Shown here piece after piece: positions 1-5,221 of a stretch of DNA of 6,382 bases. A program made the position numbers and the translations under genes. The stretch comes from CAYTTA01 sp964440655. GTDB taxonomy: Bacteria > Bacteroidota > Rhodothermia > Balneolales > Balneolaceae. Position 1 is the stretch's first letter, and the number at the start of each line of letters is the position of its first letter. Below the pieces are notes generated by a model. The model did no database searches. It was not told the origin of the DNA and was given only the letters and a program-made list of their open reading frames with translations. The stretch spans positions 1-6,382 of the forward strand of contig CAYTTA010000071.1 in NCBI GenBank assembly GCA_964440655.1. Direction: 5' to 3'.

Positions 1-51
1 AGCAGTCGACTCATAATCGATTGGTCGCTGGTTCAAGTCCAGCCGGGCCCA
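1..51 (+). tRNA. tRNA with CAT anticodon, 3' part only, probably tRNA-Ile2
   Basis: The window opens inside a tRNA gene. Visible parts are the end of the D arm, an anticodon stem GTCGA/TCGAT around loop CTCATAA (anticodon CAT), a T arm GCTGG-TTCAAGT-CCAGC, the 3' acceptor strand CGGGCCC and discriminator A at 51. CCA is not encoded, since the next bases are CAA. The stretch from the anticodon loop through the T arm closely matches, from memory, the E. coli minor isoleucine tRNA, whose C34 is changed to lysidine by TilS to read AUA. Elongator tRNA-Met also has CAT but a different T arm. The isoleucine identity is therefore an inference; the tRNA itself is certain. The 5' half lies outside the window. 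Confidence 0.9.
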
Positions 52-128
52 CAACACCTTTCTGATGCCCTCTCCTGGGTCCACTCAAACCATCGCACAG
101 TCTCATAGTAAGATTTTTCCGGGATGGA

Positions 129-154
129 ATTCTATTAGTCTTTTTTAATAGAAA
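129..154. other. AT-rich inverted repeat between the tRNA and the nuclease gene
   Basis: TTCTATTA (130-137) and TAATAGAA (146-153) form a perfect 8-bp inverted repeat around an 8-nt loop that contains five of the six Ts of a T run. The stem is all A-T except one pair, and no T tract follows it on the plus strand, so it is not a convincing intrinsic terminator. It may be a weak terminator, an operator-like site or chance. It lies in the spacer that must hold the promoter of the nuclease gene; I see no clear -35/-10 pair there. Confidence 0.3.
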
Positions 155-217
155 AGGCGTTAGATACTGATTTTTATGGAATTGAAAGGCAGTCATAACG
201 GGATCCGCACGCTTGAA

Positions 218-1111
218 ATGAATCGTTACATCATGCGTCCCAATCACTTGTGGGGCATCATCCTGCTCTATATTGTCTACGGCTGCGGGGTGCCCCAACC
301 GGCAATTTCCCCGCAGGAGACGGGGCGCTTTTACAGTTATGCAGGGCTTCCGGAAACAAGAAGTTATCCAAATTCACTGACAATTCTGTATAACGAGGGG
401 TTCGTGGTGGGCTACGATGAGGTTCGCGGAACGCCGGCATGGGTAGCCTATCGACTCTTCTCGGTGGATGAGTACCGAACCTGGCCCCGGCCCGGCCGGT
501 TTCTGACCGATGGACGGACCACGAATCGCATCAATCATGATCACTACACTCACTCCGGATACGACCGCGGTCACATGGCTCCCAATTTTGCCATTGCTAC
601 ACGATATGGAGAGCAAGCCCAGCGGGAGACCTTCCTGATGACCAATATAGCCCCTCAGACTCCGAGACTGAACCGGCAGTGGTGGGCGCGGCTGGAACAG
701 CTGGTGGCCAGGGAGTATGCCGAGTTCTTTCAGGAGGTATGGGTGATTGTCGGTCCGGTTTATATGGAGAACAATACCTGGATCCGTGAGGCTGTCCAGG
801 TGCCGAGTCACTACTTCAAGATCATCAAAGTGGAAGTGGACGGAGAGCTCTGGATGAAAGCCTTTCTGGTTCCCCAGGATCTTGCAAAGGGCGAGGCGCC
901 GGAACCCTACCTCACCACGGTAAAAGAGATCGAGTCACTCACAGGACTCAACTTCAATCCCGATCTTCAAACGGCACTTGCCGACAGCCTGGAAAATATC
1001 CGGCTCACCCGATTATGGGATCTGCAGCCCGCGGATCTTGCACTCTCAACCTCAGCCTGTCTGGATGGGATCTGTATGGAGCTGGCGGGTATGGAGGCCG
1101 CTGAAGAGTGA
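218..1111 (+). CDS. DNA/RNA non-specific endonuclease (NUC family, beta-beta-alpha metal), probable lipoprotein
   Basis: A secreted or envelope-anchored sugar-non-specific nuclease that should cleave DNA and RNA in a Mg2+-dependent way. Numbering is from an upstream in-frame ATG at 176. The motif DRGHMAPN puts the general-base His at 133. The block TNIAPQTPRLNRQWWARLE gives Asn166 as the metal ligand and Glu174, with the same spacing as Asn119 and Glu127 of Serratia nuclease, so the active site looks complete. The N-terminus has basic residues, a hydrophobic run LWGIILLYIVY and then GC (Cys37), a weak lipobox. For that reason I prefer the ATG at 218 (or 233) over 176; none has a good Shine-Dalgarno. 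Two cysteines (295 and 300) lie near the C-terminus, possibly a disulfide. The last four bases overlap the next gene, so the two are probably co-transcribed. Family assignment is firm; lipidation is inference. Confidence 0.93.
   Translation: MNRYIMRPNHLWGIILLYIVYGCGVPQPAISPQETGRFYSYAGLPETRSYPNSLTILYNEGFVVGYDEVRGTPAWVAYRLFSVDEYRTWPRPGRFLTDGRTTNRINHDHYTHSGYDRGHMAPNFAIATRYGEQAQRETFLMTNIAPQTPRLNRQWWARLEQLVAREYAEFFQEVWVIVGPVYMENNTWIREAVQVPSHYFKIIKVEVDGELWMKAFLVPQDLAKGEAPEPYLTTVKEIESLTGLNFNPDLQTALADSLENIRLTRLWDLQPADLALSTSACLDGICMELAGMEAAEE
1093..1097 (+). promoter_or_regulatory. Shine-Dalgarno for the quinone oxidoreductase GTG start
   Basis: GGAGG lies 10 nt before the GTG at 1108, inside the last codons of the nuclease gene. 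It is the clearest ribosome binding site in the window. It supports the GTG start, and hence the GTGA overlap and translational coupling of the two genes. Confidence 0.65.
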
Positions 1112-2094
1112 AAGCCTTGCTTGTTGACAACAGGGGAGAGAAACCCTCTATGGTCATGGGGGAGCAGCCCACCCCATCCCCGGGACCGGGGGAACTTCTG
1201 GTCAAGGTGAAGGCGACCGCCCTGAACCGCGCCGATCTGCTGCAGAAATCCGGAAACTATCCTCCGCCGGCAGGGGAATCGACCATCCTCGGACTCGATA
1301 TGGCCGGGGTGGTCGAGCAGGTCGGTTCGGATGTTACCCGCTTCCGTCCCGGCGATCCCGTTTTCGGTCTGCTTCCGGGGGGCGGCTATGCGGAGTATTG
1401 CACCATCCCCGAGGAACTCTCCCTCCCCATCCCCCGGGGATGGTCATTCGAAGAGGCGGCGGCACTGCCCGAAGTCTTTCTCACCGCCTGGCAGGCACTT
1501 GTATGGCTCGGACAGATCGGGGAAGGCGAGACGGTACTGATTCATGCCGGCGCCAGCGGAGTCGGAACAGCCGCCATTCAACTAGCAAACCGGCTCTTCG
1601 GCTGCCGGGTGATCACCACAGCCGGATCGGAAGAGAAGCTTGAGGTCTGCCGGAATCTTGGAGCTGACCTGGCCATCAACTACCGAGAAGAGGAGTTCTC
1701 CGAGCGTATCCGCAGTGAGACGGGACCGGAGAGCGTGGATCTGATCATCGATTTCATCGGAGCCCCCTACTGGGAGAAGAATCTGAACTCACTGTCACAG
1801 GATGGCCGGCTGATCATACTCGCCATGATGGGAGGGGCGGTGGGGGACCGGCTCCGCCTGGGCCCCCTCCTTCGCAAAAGACTCACGGTAAGGGGCTCGA
1901 CCCTCCGGAATCGGGATGCACGGTACAAAAAGAGGCTGGTAGCCGATTTCTGGGACCGGACGGAAGAGCTGTTCCTGAAACGAGAGCTCCTCCCGGTGAT
2001 CGACTCCGTCTATGACTGGAACGATGTGGAAGCCGCTCACCGCAAAATGGAGGAGAACCGGAACATCGGCAAGATCATTCTGAACGGAATGTAG
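1108..2094 (+). CDS. NAD(P)H quinone oxidoreductase, PIG3/zeta-crystallin type (zinc-free MDR)
   Basis: A cytoplasmic medium-chain reductase of 328 residues, normal for the family, expected to reduce quinones or related electrophiles with NAD(P)H. The N-terminal GroES-like domain carries LNRADLLQKSGNYPPPAG (residues 39-56), a hallmark of the PIG3 (TP53I3-like) subgroup, followed by GLDMAGVVEQVG (62-73) and RPGDPVFGLLPGGGYAEY (80-97). The Rossmann domain has HAGASGVGTAAIQLA (146-160), the AxxGxxG-type nucleotide-binding loop. The zinc ligands of alcohol dehydrogenases are absent, as expected for quinone reductases. The GTG start is supported by GGAGG 10 nt upstream and by conserved MKALLV at the N-terminus. 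It overlaps the nuclease stop by 4 bp, although no functional link between the two products is obvious. The substrate cannot be read from the sequence. Confidence 0.94.
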   Translation: MKALLVDNRGEKPSMVMGEQPTPSPGPGELLVKVKATALNRADLLQKSGNYPPPAGESTILGLDMAGVVEQVGSDVTRFRPGDPVFGLLPGGGYAEYCTIPEELSLPIPRGWSFEEAAALPEVFLTAWQALVWLGQIGEGETVLIHAGASGVGTAAIQLANRLFGCRVITTAGSEEKLEVCRNLGADLAINYREEEFSERIRSETGPESVDLIIDFIGAPYWEKNLNSLSQDGRLIILAMMGGAVGDRLRLGPLLRKRLTVRGSTLRNRDARYKKRLVADFWDRTEELFLKRELLPVIDSVYDWNDVEAAHRKMEENRNIGKIILNGM

Positions 2095-2110
2095 CCATCC
2101 CTTCCGTCAG
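2080..2110 (+). other. Hairpin enclosing the quinone oxidoreductase stop codon
   Basis: CTGA-A-CGGAA (2080-2089) can pair with TTCCG-TCAG (2102-2110), giving nine pairs with one bulged A and a 12-nt loop that holds the TAG stop at 2092-2094. No T tract follows in either direction, so it is not a standard intrinsic terminator. It could stabilise the mRNA 3' end or be coincidental. Confidence 0.35.
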
Positions 2111-2132
2111 CACCTTCCCCCGTTCCAGACTT

Positions 2133-2188
2133 CGCTAGCTTTCGGCAGCTAGCTTTCCGCAGCTAACTTTCCGCAACTAACTTTCCGG
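2133..2188. repeat. Four tandem copies of a 14-bp repeat
   Basis: Units start at 2133, 2147, 2161 and 2175 with consensus AGCTAGCTTTCCGC. Each unit differs from its neighbour at one to three positions, so the array is drifting. The first two units contain the palindrome GCTAGC, and GCTAGCT (2134-2140) with AGCTAGC (2147-2153) forms a 7-bp stem with loop TTCGGC. The array sits between two convergent genes and runs into the minus-strand membrane gene, supplying its final codons and TAG stop (2177-2179). Read on the minus strand, every unit carries a TAG. Confidence 0.85.
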
Positions 2189-2746
2189 CGGCATCTCTTC
2201 CACCGGGGTGGCAACGCGTCGCTCCCTTGCACCCGACATAATCTCCTCCGTAAGCTCATCCACTCCTATTCTCTCTGATTTTGATACAATTTGTGCCAGG
2301 CTTGCTGAGTAGAGACAGAGTGCAATTCCTGCATAGAGCTCAAAAAGTTCCTCGGCAATGGCGTAGGGCACGTAATGCTCCTTCAGATCTATCACGAGGG
2401 CGGTCCCGAGAAAGAGAAGGAAGAGTCCCAGATAATGACCCGGCGCGAACCGGTGTATGTTCGCGGTTTTCTTCCTGAGCCGGCTCCTCTTTTTCCAGAT
2501 GACTATTGCAAGGAGAACGGTGGCCAGGAGTACAAGCGCGGCGATACCCGGTTTGCCGATCTGATCATGCAGTATCACATAGATGAGCATCACCAGATCA
2601 TGGGCCGCATCCACTTTCACTCCGTAGACTACAGGCATCTCCATCTCCAGGACTGTCTCCCCGAAACTCACTTCACTCAGATAGCCGACAAGGGAGAGAA
2701 CGCAGACTGCGGCAGTAAAGAGCCGCCACTGCTCATATCGTATCAT
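2177..2746 (-). CDS. Polytopic membrane protein, 3' part of a gene split at a homopolymer
   Basis: This frame encodes 189 residues with hydrophobic segments near 9-23, 66-84, 105-119 and 130-150. SEVSFGE (24-30), DAAHD (46-50) and EELFELYAGIAL (132-143) resemble the conserved blocks (EEISWGQ-like, LHN-like, acidic helix) of a widespread uncharacterised family of integral membrane proteins. The ATG at 2746 overlaps the stop of the upstream frame as ATGA but has no Shine-Dalgarno. Reading this frame upstream of the ATG gives AAWAMIRYEQW, which continues the membrane segment of the upstream piece. I therefore read it as the rest of that gene, displaced by an indel in the T8 run at 2759-2766. A separate, coupled gene is possible but less likely. 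Its last codons lie in the 14-bp tandem repeat. Function unknown. Confidence 0.7.
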   Translation of the reverse strand: MIRYEQWRLFTAAVCVLSLVGYLSEVSFGETVLEMEMPVVYGVKVDAAHDLVMLIYVILHDQIGKPGIAALVLLATVLLAIVIWKKRSRLRKKTANIHRFAPGHYLGLFLLFLGTALVIDLKEHYVPYAIAEELFELYAGIALCLYSASLAQIVSKSERIGVDELTEEIMSGARERRVATPVEEMPPES

Positions 2747-2943
2747 CGCCCATGCAGCAAAAAAAATGCGAGCAGGTAGGTATAGGAGCTTAAATTTTCA
2801 ACGAGATGATCTTCTTCCACAAGATGGTGGGCATACTCCGGAAACCAGAAATAGATGCCATACCCGGTGGTCGTGCCGGCAGCGGTTAATAGCAGGAACC
2901 CCCGCACACCCCTCTCCATACTCTTCTCTCTTGTTCGGATCAT
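2743..2943 (-). CDS. Polytopic membrane protein, 5' part of the same split gene
   Basis: Sixty-six residues from the ATG at 2943 (GAGAG a few bases upstream is a weak ribosome binding site; ATG at 2919 is the alternative). Residues 13-34 form a first membrane segment after a basic N-terminus. EEDHLVENLSSYTYLLAFF (43-61) matches the second helix of the family named for the downstream piece, which typically has an EDGxxE-like acidic turn followed by an aromatic membrane helix. The frame ends with LLHGR and a stop just after eight Ts. Nine or six Ts would instead give AFF(F)AAWAMIRYEQW and join the downstream frame, for about 255 residues in all. As written, the protein would be cut within helix 2 and probably non-functional. 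Whether this is a sequencing error, a true mutation or recoding cannot be told from the sequence. Confidence 0.65.
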   Translation of the reverse strand: MIRTREKSMERGVRGFLLLTAAGTTTGYGIYFWFPEYAHHLVEEDHLVENLSSYTYLLAFFLLHGR

Positions 2944-3346
2944 TGTACTCTCTTCTCCGTTGTTCTGATTTCTGGAGTGCGGTCTGACAGGAAGGCACAT
3001 CGCTCTCCTGGAGAAAGTACTTCACCCTTCCGCAGACACCCCTCTCTCTGTGACTTTACTGCAGACAACACTGCATCTCACAGCCTATCGGGATCCACCG
3101 GCCAGTCGTATCCGATATCCTACAAATCACTATCTGTCCCGATCATTCCTATTCCCGGACATTTTTTTTGACTTCCTGCTGCCTGTATTGATGACATTCT
3201 GTTCATCGTTGCCGCACGAACCGGAACGATTGCAGTGCAGATTGCGCTAATGCGAGGAGTTGTGTATATCCATAAAACACTGCCTGCTTGGAGGTTAAGT
3301 CATCTGCGAGGATAATCTGTTCTGAATCGTAACGGAAATCACCCCA
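2944..3346. other. Divergent intergenic region without a recognised gene
   Basis: About 400 bp lie between the start of the minus-strand membrane gene and the plus-strand dioxygenase gene. Short open frames exist on both strands but have no conserved motif, no good start and no ribosome binding site. A GGAGG at 3291-3295 is followed by no start codon at usual spacing. A TTGACT at about 3168 looks like a -35, but I see no matching -10. No tRNA-like or clear terminator structure was found. The region should carry the promoters of both flanking genes. Confidence 0.5.
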
Positions 3347-4282
3347 ATGGAACCGACCACTCAAAAAGGAATTCATCACATCACCGCACTTTGCGGTGAT
3401 GCTCAAAGAAATATCGATTTTTACGTCAAGACACTGGGTATGAGGCTTGTAAAGAGGTCCGTGAACCAGGATGACCCCGATACCTACCACTTTTTCTATG
3501 GCAATTCCAAAGGAGATCCCGGTTCCGGTCTCACATTCTTTCCCTGGCCGATGGCGCGTCAGGGGAAACCGGGCGTGGGGGAGGCGATGCGTGTGGCACT
3601 GGCTGTACCTCCCGGGTCGATCGATTTCTGGGTGGAGCACCTTGCCGCGGGAGGCATTGATTTTGACGGACCCTACGACCGCTTCGGACAGGAAGCGATC
3701 GGTTTCCGTGATCCCGACCTGATGCAGCTTGAGCTGGTCTTCGACGAACGGGTGAACGGCATCCCGGGTTGGGAGGGGAGCACCCTTCCCACAGAGCATG
3801 GTATCCGCGGCTTCCGGGGAACCACCATGCGACTGCTGGTTCACGAAGCCACGGCAGAGATCCTTGAGGAGATTTTCGGATTCAGGCTGAAGGACGAGCG
3901 TGAGAACATGTGGCACTATACAACCGACGCGGTGATCGGAGGATCTGTAATCATTGAAAAAGCGATGCCCAACCCCTCCGCCAACGGTCGCGGGATCATC
4001 CACCACGTCGCTTTCCGGGCCGCGGACGATGAGGAGCTGGAGAAGATGAGAAAGCAGGTGATGGAGAAGGGGCTCTCACCCACCCCGATCATCGACCGCT
4101 ACTGGTTCCATTCGGTCTATTTCCGCTCCCCGGGCGGCGTGCTCTTTGAGATCGCCACCGACGGCCCAGGTTACGATGTGGACGAGGATCCGGCACATCT
4201 GGGGGAGAAACTGATCCTGCCACCCTGGCTGGAACCTCAACGGGAAACGATTGAAAAGCGCCTGCCTGCCATTTCTCTTTGA
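3347..4282 (+). CDS. VOC family ring-cleaving dioxygenase / glyoxalase-like protein (MhqO-like)
   Basis: A 311-residue cytoplasmic protein of the vicinal-oxygen-chelate superfamily with two paired domains. Domain 1 opens with GIHHITALCGDAQRNIDFY (8-26) and LGMRLVKRSVNQDDPDTYH (30-48). Domain 2 carries GIIHHVAFR (216-224) and DRYWFHSVYFRSPGGVLFE (250-268). These blocks are characteristic of the MhqO-type putative ring-cleaving dioxygenases, which in Bacillus belong to quinone-stress regulons. Likely metal ligands, by analogy with type I extradiol enzymes, are a His of HH10-11, a His of HH219-220 and Glu268. An upstream in-frame TGA lies eight codons before the ATG, so 3347 is the only plausible start; the ribosome binding site is weak. 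The stop codon lies within a large inverted-repeat structure. The substrate is unknown and ring cleavage has rarely been shown for this subgroup. Confidence 0.92.
   Translation: MEPTTQKGIHHITALCGDAQRNIDFYVKTLGMRLVKRSVNQDDPDTYHFFYGNSKGDPGSGLTFFPWPMARQGKPGVGEAMRVALAVPPGSIDFWVEHLAAGGIDFDGPYDRFGQEAIGFRDPDLMQLELVFDERVNGIPGWEGSTLPTEHGIRGFRGTTMRLLVHEATAEILEEIFGFRLKDERENMWHYTTDAVIGGSVIIEKAMPNPSANGRGIIHHVAFRAADDEELEKMRKQVMEKGLSPTPIIDRYWFHSVYFRSPGGVLFEIATDGPGYDVDEDPAHLGEKLILPPWLEPQRETIEKRLPAISL
3379..3401 (+). other. Perfect 10-bp hairpin in codons 11-19 of the dioxygenase gene
   Basis: CATCACCGCA (3379-3388) and TGCGGTGATG (3392-3401) are exact inverted repeats around a 3-nt loop. They cover the codons of the conserved HIT motif, about 32 nt into the reading frame. 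In mRNA this would be a stable stem near the ribosome entry region, and in DNA an operator-like palindrome. Codon choice or chance could also explain it. Confidence 0.5.
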
Positions 4283-4324
4283 AAAAATTGCCCTTCCGCT
4301 GATTCCGGGCAATGCAGGCAGGCG
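4259..4324. repeat. Nested inverted repeats around the dioxygenase stop codon
   Basis: CGCCTGCCTGC (4259-4269) and GCAGGCAGGCG (4314-4324) are a perfect 11-bp inverted repeat. Directly inside the right arm lies a second stem, ATTGCCC (4287-4293) with GGGCAAT (4307-4313). The right arms are contiguous, so the two stems can stack as 18 pairs with a 17-nt bulge on the left side that contains the TGA stop at 4280-4282. The right arm is intergenic and the left arm is coding. Confidence 0.7.
4282..4313 (-). terminator. Rho-independent terminator-like hairpin, minus strand
   Basis: Read on the minus strand, ATTGCCC and GGGCAAT form a 7-bp stem with a 13-nt loop, followed at once by five more Ts. 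It would stop transcripts arriving from the minus-strand reductase gene before they run antisense into the dioxygenase gene. On the plus strand the hairpin is preceded by As and not followed by Ts, so it acts in one direction only. Confidence 0.5.
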
Positions 4325-4336
4325 GCCGATCATCAG

Positions 4337-4380
4337 AAAAACGGGGGCATGGAGCAATGAGGATGGAATCTCTGCCCCCG
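4337..4380 (-). terminator. Rho-independent terminator-like hairpin downstream of the NmrA-type gene
   Basis: On the minus strand, CGGGGGCA (complement of 4373-4380) pairs with TGCCCCCG (complement of 4342-4349) in a GC-rich 8-bp stem with a 23-nt loop, followed immediately by five Ts (4341-4337). It begins about 40 nt past the TAA of the minus-strand reductase gene and is the likely end of that transcript. The long loop makes it less canonical. A second terminator-like hairpin lies further downstream. Confidence 0.55.
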
Positions 4381-4421
4381 GAACGGCTTGCTGAAGGATG
4401 ATGAGTCACGACATCATCCGG

Positions 4422-4696
4422 TTATTCAAAATACTCCCGGTAATCATTCGCAAAATCTTCCACAGTGCGTGCCGGACGGCCCAGAATTTCTGCAACGCTT
4501 TCCGAAACGCGTGCGGTGGGGCCACCTGCCTTCTGGTAAGCCGCCAGGGCAAGGTAGGAGTCGATCATCTTCTCGTTCATCCCCTGTTGCTTCATTCGTT
4601 CACGCATCTCTTCCATGGAGAGTGAATGGTAGACAACGGGAGTGCCTGTCGCTTTGGATATCGCCTCGGCTACTTCTCTGTACCCGACCGCCTCCC
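4422..4696 (-). CDS. NmrA-type NAD(P)-binding reductase, 3' part (runs into assembly gap)
   Basis: C-terminal about 90 residues of an atypical short-chain reductase. EAVGYREVAEAISKATG matches the region after the LTG(P) motif of the NmrA / quinone reductase-2-like family, where helix and strand packing close the substrate cleft. It is followed by the usual helical tail and by SESVAEILGRPARTVEDFA, the typical C-terminal block (VTDTVEEITGRPPRSFEEFA-like). The TAA stop is at 4422-4424. The upstream edge is an N run, and the frame does not match the N-terminal part across exactly 100 N. The missing length must be a multiple of three if the gene is intact. Confidence 0.82.
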
Positions 4697-4796
4697 NNNN
4701 NNNNNNNNNNNNNNNNNNNNNNNNNNNNNNNNNNNNNNNNNNNNNNNNNNNNNNNNNNNNNNNNNNNNNNNNNNNNNNNNNNNNNNNNNNNNNNNN
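4697..4796. other. Assembly gap of exactly 100 N inside the NmrA-type gene
   Basis: Exactly 100 N is a usual placeholder for a scaffold gap of unknown size. Both known edges carry the same 9 bases, CCGCCTCCC (4688-4696 and 4797-4805). By family length (about 285-295 residues against about 212 seen), some 70-85 residues are missing, roughly 200-260 bp, including the part that lines the substrate pocket. Confidence 0.97.
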
Positions 4797-5160
4797 CCGC
4801 CTCCCAATGCTCCAGTGCCAGCGGGGCTCTGGTCCGTGGTGAGGCGCCGAGAGCGGAGAGTTTGACCACATGCTTAACACCCAGACTTTCTGCTGTCCGG
4901 ATCACATTGATCTGGATCCTTCCGAACCCCGGCTTGTTGCCTGTAAGCAGAAACAGTCGGCTGGTGCCTGCAAGCAGAGGTTTCAGAAGGGATTCATCCG
5001 TGACATCCGCCTTGATCCAGACAACACCCGGCACCGTCCGGATACGGCGGGTATTTCGCAGAACCGCCCGGACCGGTGCCTCTTCATCCGAAAGAAGATC
5101 GACCAGCTCTCTTCCGATATTCCCTGTACTGCCTATTACCGTGATCACATCTCCGGACAT
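4797..5160 (-). CDS. NmrA-type NAD(P)-binding reductase, 5' part (Rossmann domain)
   Basis: The first 121 residues of the reductase whose end lies beyond the gap. VIGSTGNIGRELV has the family nucleotide-binding loop (Gly10, Gly13, Gly16), and Arg35 in AVLRNTRR suits NADPH. ADVTDESLLKPLLAGTSRLFLLTG is the standard second-strand to fourth-strand block, and VKHVVKLSALGASP with ALEHWE is the region before the missing SG-YT-LRP segment. Members reduce quinones or azo dyes, or act as redox sensors without catalysis, so the exact role is open. The ATG at 5160 gives a normal N-terminus but has no Shine-Dalgarno. The gene is divergent from the metal transporter across 57 bp. Together the two parts form one gene. 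Confidence 0.88.
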
Positions 5161-5217
5161 CGTATATGGGCTGGATTGTTAAATTGATCTATCTGTTAAT
5201 GTAATGAAAACACCGGC
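5161..5217. promoter_or_regulatory. Shared divergent promoter region with TGTTAA direct repeat
   Basis: The 57-bp AT-rich spacer must drive both the minus-strand reductase and the plus-strand transporter. TGTTAA occurs at 5177-5182 and 5194-5199, 17 bp apart. A possible plus promoter is TTGTTA (5176-5181), 18 bp, TGTAAT (5200-5205), which would put the transcript start only a few bases before the TTG codon. The overlap of repeat and promoter would suit a common regulator, but this is inference from short motifs. Confidence 0.35.
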
Positions 5218-5221
5218 TTGA
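5204..5221 (+). other. Five-codon mini reading frame overlapping the transporter start
   Basis: ATG AAA ACA CCG GCT TGA encodes MKTPA, and its stop overlaps the TTG start of the transporter as TTGA. It could be a leader that reinitiates at TTG. Alternatively, it is the true start of the transporter with a one- or two-base indel before the conserved region, or chance. It has no ribosome binding site of its own. Confidence 0.25.

Noticed and set aside
1..175. Integration site (att) at the tRNA 3' end
   Set aside because: No integrase, direct repeat of the tRNA end or other mobile function is visible in the window.
11..298. Minus-strand open frame ending in GPAGLEPATNRL
   Set aside because: The end of this frame is the antisense of the tRNA. 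Peptides such as GLEPATNRL are a known artefact of translating tRNA genes and spread through databases as false proteins.
374..811. Minus-strand open frame inside the nuclease gene
   Set aside because: It overlaps the catalytic region of the nuclease in antisense and shows no motif.
3252..3320. Possible small plus-strand gene (ATG near 3252, about 21 codons) and a GGAGG at 3291
   Set aside because: The peptide has no signal or recognisable pattern, and the GGAGG is followed by no start codon at a useful distance.
3203..4006. Long minus-strand open frame opposite the dioxygenase gene
   Set aside because: It is fully explained as the shadow of a well-supported gene. Its translation is rich in His, Arg and Pro, has no recognisable domain, and lacks a ribosome binding site.
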